Notes under the pieces: generated by a model
The model's input: the letters and a program-made list of their open reading frames with translations, nothing else
Told to the model about the DNA's origin: nothing
Database searches by the model: none
Position numbers and translations under genes: made by a program
Shown: piece after piece, positions 36,442-45,396 of the stretch
Position numbering within the stretch: the first letter of the stretch is position 1
How the letters are laid out: each line of letters begins with the position of its first letter
From: Brucella haematophila
GTDB lineage: Bacteria > Pseudomonadota > Alphaproteobacteria > Rhizobiales > Rhizobiaceae
Assembly: GCF_005938105.1 (NCBI RefSeq)
Contig: NZ_VCPE01000003.1
Coordinates: forward strand, 461,232 to 525,231
Length of the DNA: 64,000 bases
Direction: 5' to 3'

Positions 36442-37557
36442 ATGACTGAGCTGCGTCCCATATCCAACGAAAATGATAGCCTGAATGCCGGTAGTGTGCA
36501 AAACACAGCGTTGGGTACAGCTGCGGGGCATCTGGCACTCGTTCCGACGTGGCTGCCTTTCGATGTCGCATCGAGTACCCCCGGTAGTTCGGCAGGAAGT
36601 GGCGGAATGGGACTGAGCGTCGGTGTGATCAGTAGCGATGCTTCTGCTGTTTTCGTGCCCTCAAATACCGCAATTGCTGGTCCGGGCGCCGAAGCTGGTG
36701 CTGACCAGTTCAACAGTGCCCTGATCAATCAGCATGTTGCTGAAATGGCGGGGATGGGCGGTGATGGCGGAAGCGGCAATGCCGCTATCGGCAGCACGGA
36801 AGGGGCTACATCCAACCACGCGGGAAGCGGCGGCGACGGTATCTTTCTTGGCGGACTTGTCAGCTCCGATGTCGCAGTTTTCGCCCCGGTCAATACGGCA
36901 GTCGCGGGCGGGGCGCATTCTGTCGCGTCCGCCAACCAGACCAACAACGCCGCCTTTCTGCAAGGTGCAGACCAGATGGCGGGTATTGGCGGCTCTGGCG
37001 GTGATCATAACTATGCCGGGTCGGTATCCGCATCGCCGATGCATACCGATACGGGTAGTACCTATGTATTTACTGGCGACAACTATGCCGGACATGGTGG
37101 TGCGGGCATTTTCGCAGGCACCATGATCGACGTGAATGTGGCGATCTTCTCGCCCATTAACATCGCCGTCGCAGCCGCTGGTGGCAATGCGGATGCACAT
37201 CAGACGAATAATGTGATTTTCGATCAGGGTGGTACGCAGATCGCCGGAATTGGCGGTAGTGGCGGCGGGTTCAACCTGGCGTCAGATACTATTTTTACGG
37301 GTAATTCTGCTGCGGGAGGCGGTGGGAATGGGGTTTCGGCCGGAAGTCTGGTGGATGTGAATGTCGGCTATTTCCATCCGATCAATATTGCGGTTCCAGC
37401 TGGCGGAACGGCTGATGCCCAACAGGTAGATCATCTGCTTGTCGACCAGCATGCACTTCAACTGGCTGGCATTGGTGGCGCGGGTGGTCACGACAATCTA
37501 TCGGATACAAGCCACGATATGCTTGCTCACGATATTCTTGCACTTCTGCATGCATGA
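36442..37557 (+). CDS. Glycine-rich four-repeat protein, proposed type I secretion substrate
   Basis: A 371-residue protein that I cannot place in a named family. It has no signal peptide. Four repeats of about 61-65 residues lie at 53-113, 129-193, 217-280 and 292-355. The consensus is GxGGxGxxxGxLV, then VxxFxPxNxAVAxGG, then QxNxxxxxQxxxQ, closing with AGIGGxGGxxN. The C-terminal tail (DMLAHDILALLHA) is short and amphipathic, like some type I secretion signals. RTX nonapeptides are absent. ATG 36442 is preferred to GTG 36439 because AGGAG is 8 bases away. A second gene shares one module, and the next genes encode a type I secretion ABC protein and adaptor, so I infer that both glycine-rich proteins are their cargo. 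Possible roles are adhesion or matrix building. Confidence 0.7.
   Translation: MTELRPISNENDSLNAGSVQNTALGTAAGHLALVPTWLPFDVASSTPGSSAGSGGMGLSVGVISSDASAVFVPSNTAIAGPGAEAGADQFNSALINQHVAEMAGMGGDGGSGNAAIGSTEGATSNHAGSGGDGIFLGGLVSSDVAVFAPVNTAVAGGAHSVASANQTNNAAFLQGADQMAGIGGSGGDHNYAGSVSASPMHTDTGSTYVFTGDNYAGHGGAGIFAGTMIDVNVAIFSPINIAVAAAGGNADAHQTNNVIFDQGGTQIAGIGGSGGGFNLASDTIFTGNSAAGGGGNGVSAGSLVDVNVGYFHPINIAVPAGGTADAQQVDHLLVDQHALQLAGIGGAGGHDNLSDTSHDMLAHDILALLHA
36598..37506 (+). repeat. Four protein-level repeats of the glycine-rich protein
   Basis: Repeats of about 61-65 codons with variable spacers, starting near 36598, 36826, 37090 and 37315. Repeats 2-4 share xFxPxNxAVA and QMAGIGGSGG/QIAGIGGSGG/QLAGIGGAGG cores. 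Repeat 1 is the most divergent (FVPSNTAIAG, EMAGMGGDGG). The pattern suggests a beta-rich or collagen-like repetitive fold. Confidence 0.75.
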
Positions 37558-37745
37558 TCCGCCTAAGCGGACCCACCCTAAAGTAGATATCCGAATTTCT
37601 AGCTATTCGCACATGTACAATACGCGCACTCTTTAAGCGCGGTCGGCCGCCCGATTTCGTTACGCCAACTTATGGGCGCTTTGGGAGACCAGGACCGGGG
37701 TTCAACCGAAACAGGGCAGGGGCCAAAACAGGGAGGAATAAAGCG

Positions 37746-38342
37746 ATGCCTATTCCACAAGTATCCGACACAATTCATCTCAGTGACGTGCATGCCGGTG
37801 ACGCCAATGCCGGTAACGGTGCTGATGGCTATAACTACGGTAATATCAACTACAACCCCAGTGCAGTCGTGGCCAATACCCAAAGCGTGGCAGGCGCTAC
37901 TGTAGATGTACACAGCGGCGATTCCCCGTGGTTAAGCGCAAGTTGGGACGCAGGCCATGCCGGTCATGGCGGCGGAGCCGATGCAGCCAATGGTTTCCTC
38001 GCCAATATCACCAATAACGGTGATGGCGGAGCTGGTGGTGATGCAAACTCCAATGGCAGCCTTGGCTCGTCCAGTGGTGGCAACGTAGGCGCTGCGACTG
38101 CCGATACAAGCGCTGTTCAATATACCTCGCTTCTTGCCGACCAGCACGCCACTATTCTTGCTGGCGTTGGCGGTAATGGTGGTAACGGAAACATGGCTCG
38201 TGGTGGCGATATCTCGGCTGCACTCGTGCACTCAAATCCAGAAACCCACACCACAACGACGACCACCAACGATATCGCGAGCTTTGTTAATAGCTTTAAC
38301 GACAATTTCCACGATATTGATCTGAGCCACATGCCGATCTGA
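37746..38342 (+). CDS. Second glycine-rich protein sharing the repeat module, proposed secretion substrate
   Basis: A 198-residue protein of unknown family, without a signal peptide. Rich in Gly, Asn, Ala and Asp. Residues 125-151 (QYTSLLADQHATILAG, then VGGNGGNGNMA) match the end of the last repeat of the preceding protein (HLLVDQHALQLAG, then IGGAGGHDNLS), so the two belong to one family. The start MPIPQVSDTIHLSDV and a TTTTTT run (169-174) are peculiar to it. The tail NDNFHDIDLSHMPI is acidic and hydrophobic. GGGAGGAATAAAGCG precedes the ATG. It is followed by a terminator and then by the secretion genes, which suggests the cargo is made in excess over the exporter. Confidence 0.65.
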   Translation: MPIPQVSDTIHLSDVHAGDANAGNGADGYNYGNINYNPSAVVANTQSVAGATVDVHSGDSPWLSASWDAGHAGHGGGADAANGFLANITNNGDGGAGGDANSNGSLGSSSGGNVGAATADTSAVQYTSLLADQHATILAGVGGNGGNGNMARGGDISAALVHSNPETHTTTTTTNDIASFVNSFNDNFHDIDLSHMPI

Positions 38343-38382
38343 TCGGCAGTTGGTTTTCGCTTGGAACAAGAGAAATTCGATC

Positions 38383-38418
38383 CGGGAGCAACGGCTTAGG
38401 CCGCTGCTCTCCCGTTTT
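38383..38418 (+). terminator. Rho-independent terminator between cargo and secretion genes
   Basis: CGGGAGCA (38383-38390) pairs with TGCTCTCCCG (38405-38414, two bases bulged) around an inner CGGC-TTAG-GCCG stem-loop, followed by TTTT at 38415-38418. It starts 40 bp after the second glycine-rich gene and 85 bp before the ABC gene. Partial readthrough would give unequal levels of cargo and exporter. Confidence 0.75.
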
Positions 38419-38502
38419 ACCGGACTATGCCCCTAAGCTGAAGATGCGTTGCGAGCATTCGCACCGATTGTGCAAGCCCGGTATGTCAACGGAGATTGGA
38501 CG

Positions 38503-40221
38503 ATGACGGCGGCATTCGCGCAACCTCGTTATATGGTGACCCCTTTGGTCGCAGCGCTGCGTCGGTGTTACGGTGCCTTTGGTTTGGTGTTTGCCTATAG
38601 TTGCGGATACAATATTTTCCTGCTCGCACCTTCCATCTATCTCCTCCAGATTTATGATCGCGTTCTATCGAGCCGCAGTGTCGACACCCTGTTGATGCTG
38701 ACGCTCATCATCGCCGTGGCAGTCGTGGTTGGGTCTCTACTCGATATCGTGCGGCGCGCCGCTTTGTCCCGGATTGGTAGCTGGCTCGATCACCAGTTGC
38801 GCCCTGTCGTCATGAACGCCTCGTTCGAATATGCGGCACGTGCTGACGCTGGAGCCGCCGCCGAACATTATCGGGACCTTTCGGTCTTGCGGCAGTTTCT
38901 GGATTCACCCTCCTGCGCGTTGTTGTTCGACCTCCCATGGGCTCCGGTTTTCCTTGCATTGCTCTTTCTGGTTCACCCGCTGCTTGGTTCTATCGGGCTG
39001 GGCAGCGCTGTGATCTTGCTGTTTTTGGCGATGCTCAACGAGTTTGTGACACGGGAATTGAACGAACAGGCAAACCTTGCACAGGCACGAAGCCACTCTC
39101 GCTTCACAATGGCGCTGAAATATATCGGCGTTATTCGCGCCATGGGCATGCAGCACGGTGCGGCGCACCTCATCTACCGGGACGCGGAAGCTGTCAGAGC
39201 TGCTCAGGACAGTGTGGCGCGAAGAACCGAGGTGGTTCTGGCGGTTTCGAAATCAGTGCGGACATTGACCCAAATTGTGATGATGGGTGCCGCCACATGG
39301 CTCGTGCTTCAAAACAACAGCAATCCCGGAATTATTTTTGTAGCCAGCCTGCTTCTCGGGCGTGGATTGGCACCGGTTGAGGGAGCGATCGGGGCCTGGC
39401 GGGCACTGGCTTTTGTTCGCGGCGCGTTCAGTCGCCTGAACCGGATGCTCACGCTGATTGTCCCCGGGGAGGACAGGCGAACAATTCTTGTGCCAGAACC
39501 CAGGGGCCAGCTGGTTCTCGACAATGTCGGTTATCGGTTGCCGACATCGGATCGTTTCATTCTGCGGGGCGTGTCGTTTCAGGTGGCGGCGGGCGATTGT
39601 GTGGCACTGATTGGCCCTTCCGGCTCAGGCAAATCCACACTGGGGCGGATTATGGCGGGCGTTTCACGGCCGACATGCGGATGCGCCCTTTTGGGCGGTA
39701 TCGACATTTCCCTGCTACGACACTGCGACAATGCTCGTCACATTGGCTATCTTCCTCAGGACATTGAGCTTTTCGGCGGTGCGATCAAGGATGTCATTGG
39801 TCGGCTTGATGGTTCGGACCCACAAAAGGTGATCGAGGCGGCAAAACTGGTTGGGCTGCATGAAGCGATCATGCGGTTGCCGCAAGGGTATGAGACGGAT
39901 ATCGGCGAAGGCGGCGCTCTTCTCCTCCGGGCGCAGCGACAGCAATTGGGATTGGCCCGTGCTGCCTATGGAAATCCACCTCTCGTGGTGCTCGACGATC
40001 CGAATTCAAGTCTCGACTATGAAGGCGAACGTCTGCTGTTTGACGCGATAGAGCGCATGAAATGCAGGCAGATTACAATTGTCATCATTACCCATCGAAT
40101 GGGCATCTTGCCCGTGACCGACAAGATCGCCGTGATGCGTGATGGTATGGTCAGCGCCTTTGGCGATAGCGAGAAAATTTTCGACGCTTTCCTTCGCGTT
40201 CCCGCGAAAACCGGGCCATGA
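38503..40221 (+). CDS. Type I secretion ABC protein (PrtD-like) with aberrant signature motif
   Basis: A 572-residue fusion of a membrane domain (about 20-310, with GYNIFLLAPSIYLLQIYDRVLS-like start and FDLPWAPVFLALLFL, both typical of PrtD/AprD exporters) and a C-terminal ATPase. The ATPase keeps Walker A GPSGSGKST (371-379), the Q-loop GYLPQ (Q419) and the H-loop THR, but the ABC signature LSGGQ reads LLRAQ (474-478) and the catalytic glutamate after Walker B is aspartate (VVLDD, D499). Both changes would lower ATP hydrolysis in a typical ABC protein. A longer frame begins at TTG 38449; ATG 38503 has GGAG at 38491-38494. It lies 12 bp before the adaptor gene. No TolC-type channel gene is local. 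Confidence 0.88.
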   Translation: MTAAFAQPRYMVTPLVAALRRCYGAFGLVFAYSCGYNIFLLAPSIYLLQIYDRVLSSRSVDTLLMLTLIIAVAVVVGSLLDIVRRAALSRIGSWLDHQLRPVVMNASFEYAARADAGAAAEHYRDLSVLRQFLDSPSCALLFDLPWAPVFLALLFLVHPLLGSIGLGSAVILLFLAMLNEFVTRELNEQANLAQARSHSRFTMALKYIGVIRAMGMQHGAAHLIYRDAEAVRAAQDSVARRTEVVLAVSKSVRTLTQIVMMGAATWLVLQNNSNPGIIFVASLLLGRGLAPVEGAIGAWRALAFVRGAFSRLNRMLTLIVPGEDRRTILVPEPRGQLVLDNVGYRLPTSDRFILRGVSFQVAAGDCVALIGPSGSGKSTLGRIMAGVSRPTCGCALLGGIDISLLRHCDNARHIGYLPQDIELFGGAIKDVIGRLDGSDPQKVIEAAKLVGLHEAIMRLPQGYETDIGEGGALLLRAQRQQLGLARAAYGNPPLVVLDDPNSSLDYEGERLLFDAIERMKCRQITIVIITHRMGILPVTDKIAVMRDGMVSAFGDSEKIFDAFLRVPAKTGP

Positions 40222-40233
40222 AGGAGCAATGCC

Positions 40234-41673
40234 ATGGCACTGGTCCATCTCGACGTTCCATTGAGGGTCGTAAACGTTCTCAAATCCCGTCTGGAGTTGT
40301 TTGCGCTACAGCTGATGTTGTGGCGGCTCGCGTCTCCGCCGACACTTCTGAATCAACGCAAGACATTGCCAGCACCTGTGACGTCCCGACCAAGGCTGCG
40401 CGGGGTTGCCTGGACAGGAAACTTGCTCGTTCTGACGTTCTTAGCCGGGTTTGGATTATGGGCAATTCTTGCACCGCTCAAAAGTGCGGCGGTTGCTGTG
40501 GGTGTCGTCGAAGCAGAGACCAGTCGTAAAACCATTCAGCATCTGGAAGGCGGCATCGTCCAGCAGATTTATGTCCATAATGGAGATCTGGTTTTTTCCG
40601 GGCAGGTGTTGATCAAGCTTGATGATACCAAGCCGCGGACGGAGCTTGTTGGCGTACAAGGTCAATTGTGGGATGCTGAGGCAAGCCGCGCACGGCTGGT
40701 CGCGGAGCAGGGAAATGAGGCGCAGCTCGCCTTTTCACCAGAACTGGTGCGGCTTGTCTCGAAAAATCCGGCAGTAAACGCGATTGTGGTGGGGCAACGC
40801 AGAATTTTCGAAGCACGGCGCGATGTCTATCAATCTGAAATCGCCATCACGCATGAAAAAATGGAGCAGGTGAAGCAGGAGATCACCGGTCTGGTAGCCC
40901 AGAAACTGGCGTTGTCGTCGCGGGTGGAAATTACACGTCAGCAGTTGGACATGATCGATCCACTGGTCAGGAAAGGTCTTGAACGCAAAACGAGCCTGTT
41001 GAACCTCGCGCGGGAAAAAGCCGACCTTGACGGACAATTCGGAGAAACGACGGCTCAGATTTCCCGTGCTTATCAGGTTATCAATGAGGCGCAGGCCAAT
41101 CTCATCAAGCTGGAAAGCGACCGGCAAAATGAGATCGCAAAGGAACTGCGTGACACTGAAAACCAGCTGTTTTTATTGAACGAGCGATATCGCGCCATTG
41201 ATGATCAGTTGAACCGCACGGCGATCAAGGCGCCAGAGACGGGAATTGTCATGGATCTGCGCATTCATACTACAGGCGGAGTGATTGGTGCAGGTGAACC
41301 GTTGCTCGATCTGGTGCCGCAGGACGGCAATATGGTCGTGTCTGCCCATGTCAGACCCGAAGATATCCATCTTGTGCATCCGGGTCTGAATGCGCAAGTG
41401 CATCTGTTGCCTTATGATCAGCGGCGCGTGCCGCTTTTGAAAGGGAAGGTCACTTATGTTTCGGCTGATCGTCTGTTGGACAAGGTGACGGGTCAGCCCT
41501 TCTATGCCGCAACCATCCGTGTCACCGATGATGAATTGATGCAGGCAGGGGACATAGAGATGATCCCCGGAATGCCAGTACAAGCTTTGATCGAGACTGG
41601 CGAGAGCAGCGTCGCTCTTTACGCTGTCAGGCCATTGCTTGATAGTTTCCATCGCGCTTTCCGCGAGAACTGA
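40234..41673 (+). CDS. Type I secretion membrane fusion protein (HlyD/PrtE-like)
   Basis: A 479-residue periplasmic adaptor. One membrane anchor at about 60-80 (WTGNLLVLTFLAGFGLWAIL) follows a cytosolic N-terminus. Then comes the split lipoyl half TIQHLEGGIVQQIYVHNGD, a long coiled coil (about 150-330, Gln/Glu/Arg/Leu-rich), the second lipoyl half RTAIKAPETGIVMDLRIHT and the beta-barrel region with GEPLLDLVPQDGNMVVSAHV. EMIPGMPVQALIETGE near the end is typical of the PrtE group. It would link the inner-membrane ABC protein to an outer-membrane channel encoded elsewhere. Confidence 0.92.
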   Translation: MALVHLDVPLRVVNVLKSRLELFALQLMLWRLASPPTLLNQRKTLPAPVTSRPRLRGVAWTGNLLVLTFLAGFGLWAILAPLKSAAVAVGVVEAETSRKTIQHLEGGIVQQIYVHNGDLVFSGQVLIKLDDTKPRTELVGVQGQLWDAEASRARLVAEQGNEAQLAFSPELVRLVSKNPAVNAIVVGQRRIFEARRDVYQSEIAITHEKMEQVKQEITGLVAQKLALSSRVEITRQQLDMIDPLVRKGLERKTSLLNLAREKADLDGQFGETTAQISRAYQVINEAQANLIKLESDRQNEIAKELRDTENQLFLLNERYRAIDDQLNRTAIKAPETGIVMDLRIHTTGGVIGAGEPLLDLVPQDGNMVVSAHVRPEDIHLVHPGLNAQVHLLPYDQRRVPLLKGKVTYVSADRLLDKVTGQPFYAATIRVTDDELMQAGDIEMIPGMPVQALIETGESSVALYAVRPLLDSFHRAFREN

Positions 41674-41685
41674 AATTGGCTTTGT

Positions 41686-42444
41686 CTATTGCACTGTGTT
41701 CATACCGGGAGAGGTTCTTGAGCCAAGCAGAAGCACTACCTCTGTTCGGTTCTGCACGCGCAGCTTCCGCATGATATGTTGCAGATGCATCTTCACGGTA
41801 TTGCCCGACATGTTGAGCTTTTCCGCAATAATCTTGTTTGAATGACCGCGCTGAAGTTCGGTAAGTACATCGACTTCCCGCGGTGTAAAACCCGCTATGG
41901 CTGCCTGTCGGGGAGTGTGGTTCATGGTTTCATTATCATTGACATTTGGTTCTTCCAGAGCTGATTTGCCAGTGATGGAGATTGTCGGCTGAAAGCTGGT
42001 CTGTGCACCCAGCGGATGCGGACAGAATACGCCGCCTGCGAGCACCAACCGTACACCGGCCAAGGCGATTTCCACCGGAAGAGACGATGTGAAGAAGCCT
42101 CGTACTCCCATTTTGATCGCTTCCGACTCCATGAGGATATCATCCCGATTAGAGAGCAAGGCAATGGAGGCTGCCGGAAAATGGGTTTGAGCCGCCAACA
42201 AATCGTCCAGCAGGGTTGGGCTATCGATTGCACGCTCCGCCAGATCCAGAGCGATAAGGGCGACGTCCCTGCCAATCGCTTTGGCCAGTTCGGCGGTCGA
42301 AGCCATATCGATGAAGTCCCATCCGGCGAGTTCGTGAGCGAGGAATTTAACGACACATGTGCGTGCAAGCGTATGTTTGGCCACAATGATCATGGTCGGA
42401 AGACTGCGCATTCTGCGCTGCTTTTTCTCAAGATCGGTTGACAC
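41686..42444 (-). CDS. LuxR/NarL-type regulator with degenerate receiver domain
   Basis: A 252-residue regulator converging on the secretion operon, 12 bp from its end. The C-terminal LuxR helix-turn-helix is intact (about 185-242: FTPREVDVLTELQRGHSNKIIAEKLNMS in part, NTVKMHLQHIMRKL). The N-terminal domain has the receiver fold, with a possible phospho-acceptor at D67 (LIALDL), but the acidic pair normally after strand 1 is replaced (IIVAKHTLAR) and the conserved lysine after GVRGFF is missing (TSSLP). It is therefore likely a pseudo-receiver that does not depend on phosphorylation. Start GTG 42444 has CGGAG six bases upstream. Its location suggests control of the glycine-rich protein genes. 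Confidence 0.8.
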   Translation of the reverse strand: MSTDLEKKQRRMRSLPTMIIVAKHTLARTCVVKFLAHELAGWDFIDMASTAELAKAIGRDVALIALDLAERAIDSPTLLDDLLAAQTHFPAASIALLSNRDDILMESEAIKMGVRGFFTSSLPVEIALAGVRLVLAGGVFCPHPLGAQTSFQPTISITGKSALEEPNVNDNETMNHTPRQAAIAGFTPREVDVLTELQRGHSNKIIAEKLNMSGNTVKMHLQHIMRKLRVQNRTEVVLLLGSRTSPGMNTVQ

Positions 42445-42895
42445 TACAGGCTCCGCTTCTCCAATGACCGGAGGTCTTTTCCATCGCTCACGAGATCTAT
42501 CGAATGCTGGATTATGTCGGAATAAAGCAGGTTCATATTGCGTTCTGAGTGAACGAAATTAACGCCATATCTTACCATGAAAGGCAGAGGCCGGATTTAT
42601 GCAATTTCCGGTTCATGCTATATAATTGGATTTATTACTTTCTAACTTATTGTGTTGATTTGGATTAATCTGCCCCCGGTCTTCAGTTTGCAACTGCGGC
42701 GATGCTGAACACCTCGGGATCGTTGTCGGTCGGCGGAAATTGCAACGGTGCCGGAAATAGAGCGGGAATTTTTGCCTGTTCCCAGTTTGGTGGATGCGTT
42801 TCGTGATGGCCATGGGCGTTACAAGCGTGGTACGCAAAGGTTAGGATAAGTGGCTGCCATCCCGGCACGCACTGCGCCGGGATGGCAGGACGAAA
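42445..42895. other. Intergenic region, no confident gene
   Basis: About 450 bp between the divergent LuxR-type gene and the MocA gene. The segment 42610-42665 is AT-rich. A short leftward frame at 42683-42868 has uneven codon use and no clear ribosome-binding site, so it is not called. No strong palindrome seen. Confidence 0.45.
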
Positions 42896-43504
42896 ATGAA
42901 GCGGGATATTACGGTCACAGTTGCCGTGCTAGCTGCCGGGCGATCCTCACGCATGGGGGGTGCAAACAAGCTGCTTGCCATTTTTGACGGCAAACCATTG
43001 GTGCGCCGTTCCGTTGAGGTTGCAATGCAAGCCGACAGCGGCAGTGTCATCGTCGTCACCGGCCATATGGCGGACGATATCGCGGTAGCGCTACAGGGGC
43101 TGGATGTCGCAATCGTTCACAATCCGCTCTACGCAACTGGTATTGCGAGTTCGATCACGACAGCCCTTTTGGCGATGCCGTCAGAGTCTGACGGACTGAT
43201 GATCCATCTAGGCGATATGCCCGCGGTCAATACGCATCACATCCGCACAATGATTGATTGCTTTCGTCAGCTTGAAGGAAATGCTGTTATTCGCGCGGTC
43301 ACTGACGCGGGCGAGCGGGGTAATCCTTGCATTCTACCACGCCAGCTTTTTCAGGCGCTTTCTGCTCTTCACGGCGATATTGGTGCAAGGCATGTCATTG
43401 AGGCGAGTGGAATTCCTATTATTGACGTTTCAATCGGCGAGGCCGCCAGAATTGACGTCGATACGAGAGATGCAGTCCTGAAAGCCGGTGGCCAGATTGC
43501 TTGA
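42896..43504 (+). CDS. MocA-type molybdenum cofactor cytidylyltransferase (MobA-like NTP transferase)
   Basis: A 202-residue nucleotidyltransferase. The N-terminal nucleotide-binding loop [19 protein letters not shown] (about 9-27) and [10 protein letters not shown] (metal-binding Asp) are those of the MobA/MocA group; the [13 protein letters not shown] segment points to MocA, which makes molybdopterin cytosine dinucleotide used by xanthine dehydrogenase-family hydroxylases of bacteria. A role in purine or other sugar-nucleotide chemistry is less likely. It may serve the hydroxylase operon at 15.8-21.8 kb, whose XdhC lacks a local MocA. ATG 42896 is weakly preceded by GGCAGGA. The next gene starts 128 bp downstream. 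Confidence 0.8.
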   Translation: MKRDITVTVAVLAAGRSSRMGGANKLLAIFDGKPLVRRSVEVAMQADSGSVIVVTGHMADDIAVALQGLDVAIVHNPLYATGIASSITTALLAMPSESDGLMIHLGDMPAVNTHHIRTMIDCFRQLEGNAVIRAVTDAGERGNPCILPRQLFQALSALHGDIGARHVIEASGIPIIDVSIGEAARIDVDTRDAVLKAGGQIA

Positions 43505-43632
43505 TTGCGCATCCGTCTTATCGGAGCGTTGGAAGTTCCTACAACAAGCCGCTTGACCCGCTTTCCAAATTGGAAGACCAGTATGGTTCTTCGCATCCAT
43601 TCAACGATAGCAGCAGCAAGCGGTTATTCACT

Positions 43633-45318
43633 ATGAACACAACAGCCCGAAGCATATTGGCCGGAACTGCCGAGGGGCCGATCCTCGCGACAACTGAGCC
43701 GCTCAGCTTCTGGGGCGGTGTCGATCCCGCTTCGGGCAAGATCATTGACGTGCACCATCCGCTCCATGGGCAGAGCATCAAGGGCGTTGTGCTTATGATG
43801 CCATCGACGCGCGGTTCCTGCACGGGTTCCGGCGTGCTGCTTGATCTTGCGTTGAACGGCATGGCGCCCGCTGCGCTTGTCTTCTGCCAGGCTGAAGACG
43901 TGGTGACGCTTGGAGCGTTGATTGCGGACAAGATGTTTGGTCATTCATTGCCTGTCCTGCGTCTGGCGCCTGATGAGTGGGAGCGTTTGCGAAACGAGAC
44001 TGAGGTCGCGATCACGCCAGCGGCAATAACTGCGCCCGGTTTTCGTTTGTCTCTTTCCACGTCGAAGGAAGTGGGGCCCGTTCTTACTGATGCAGATCAA
44101 GCCATGATGGCGGGCGCAGAAGGGGAAGTCACCAAACTTGCCATGGAAATCATCTGCGCCATGGCTGCAAACCAAGGGGCCGAATGCCTGATCGACGTCG
44201 CACAGGCTCATATCGACGGTTGCATTTATGCAAGCCCAGCCAACTTGATCTTTGCCGAGAAAATGGCGGATTTGGGCGCGAAGGTCCGTGTGCCGACGAC
44301 GATGAATGCCATCTCCGTCGATCACGAGCATTGGCAGGCGCAAGGCGTGTCTGCAAGTTTTGGACGGCCTGCCGCCCGACTTGCCGACGCTTATGTGCGG
44401 ATGGGATGCCAGAACACGTTTACCTGCTCGCCATATCTTCTGGATACGGCTCCGGAACAGGGTGAAATGATCGCATGGGCAGAAAGCAATGCGGTCATTT
44501 ATGCCAATACTGTGCTTGGGGCACGTACGGCAAAACATCCGGATTTCCTTGATCTTTGCATTGCGATTACCGGGCGCGCACCACTGTCCGGTGTCTATCT
44601 CGATCAGTATCGGTTTGCGGAGCGCATTGTTCATATTGAGATGCCGAAAGCATGTGATGACGCATTCTGGCCACTGATCGGTTATCTGGCGGGCAAGGTT
44701 TCGCCGGACCGGATTCCGCTCCTGAGGGGGCTGGAGGATGCCAAGCCGACAGCAGAGAATTTGAAGGCCTTATGTGCCGCGTTTGGCACGACTTCTGCTG
44801 CGCCCATGCTGCATGTCGAAGGCGTCACGCCGGAAGCGCATCTGGTTTCACATGCAGCCGACATGGTACGTATCACGAAAACCGATATGGCGGCGGGATG
44901 GCAGCTTTTGAACGATGGTCCCGATGCTGTGGACCTCATCGCAATCGGCAGCCCACATGCCTCGCTTGAAGAATGCCGCGCTTTTGCCGAGGCATTACAA
45001 GGCGGTAAAGCGATCACAACCACCATCATAACCGCAGGCCGTAAGATTATCGCCATGGCACGGGAGGACGGCACGCTGGAAAGACTGGAAGCGGCAGGGG
45101 TTCAGGTCATTCCGGATCTCTGCTGGTGTTCGATTTCGGAGCCGGTTTTCCCGGTCACAGCCAAGGCACTGATGACCAATTCCGGCAAATACGCGCATTA
45201 CGGTCCAGGACTGTCCGGCCGCGCTGTGCGTTTCGGTAGTCTTGAAAGTTGTGCGCTGGCAGCCCAGACAGGTCGCGTAGCGCATGGTTTGCCAAAATGG
45301 TTGGATGTGAACAGTTGA
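43633..45318 (+). CDS. Aconitase X (fused), probable cis-3-hydroxyproline dehydratase type
   Basis: A 561-residue single-chain aconitase X. Residues 1-135 form the swivelling DUF126 domain ([20 protein letters not shown], then [14 protein letters not shown] with the active-site Ser region); the remainder is the DUF521 catalytic domain ([42 protein letters not shown], ending [18 protein letters not shown]). Bacterial fused members dehydrate cis-3-hydroxy-L-proline to a pyrroline and need an iron-sulphur centre. A frame opening at TTG 43501 would add 44 unrelated residues; ATG 43633 gives the family start [16 protein letters not shown], although its Shine-Dalgarno is poor. No pyrroline reductase or transporter for hydroxyproline is adjacent, so the substrate is a family-based guess. 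Confidence 0.8.
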   Translation: MNTTARSILAGTAEGPILATTEPLSFWGGVDPASGKIIDVHHPLHGQSIKGVVLMMPSTRGSCTGSGVLLDLALNGMAPAALVFCQAEDVVTLGALIADKMFGHSLPVLRLAPDEWERLRNETEVAITPAAITAPGFRLSLSTSKEVGPVLTDADQAMMAGAEGEVTKLAMEIICAMAANQGAECLIDVAQAHIDGCIYASPANLIFAEKMADLGAKVRVPTTMNAISVDHEHWQAQGVSASFGRPAARLADAYVRMGCQNTFTCSPYLLDTAPEQGEMIAWAESNAVIYANTVLGARTAKHPDFLDLCIAITGRAPLSGVYLDQYRFAERIVHIEMPKACDDAFWPLIGYLAGKVSPDRIPLLRGLEDAKPTAENLKALCAAFGTTSAAPMLHVEGVTPEAHLVSHAADMVRITKTDMAAGWQLLNDGPDAVDLIAIGSPHASLEECRAFAEALQGGKAITTTIITAGRKIIAMAREDGTLERLEAAGVQVIPDLCWCSISEPVFPVTAKALMTNSGKYAHYGPGLSGRAVRFGSLESCALAAQTGRVAHGLPKWLDVNS

Positions 45319-45396
45319 AACCGCATGTTTGTTCAAGATAAGGCTATAGCCGGTTTGCATGGCAATTTGCCCAACCTAAAGCCTGTCACTCTGGCC

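Noticed and set aside
42683-42868. Short leftward open frame (61 codons) with a Pro/His-rich peptide
   Set aside because: No ribosome-binding site, mixed third-base use, and its start lies only 27 bp from the divergent MocA start; not convincing as a gene.
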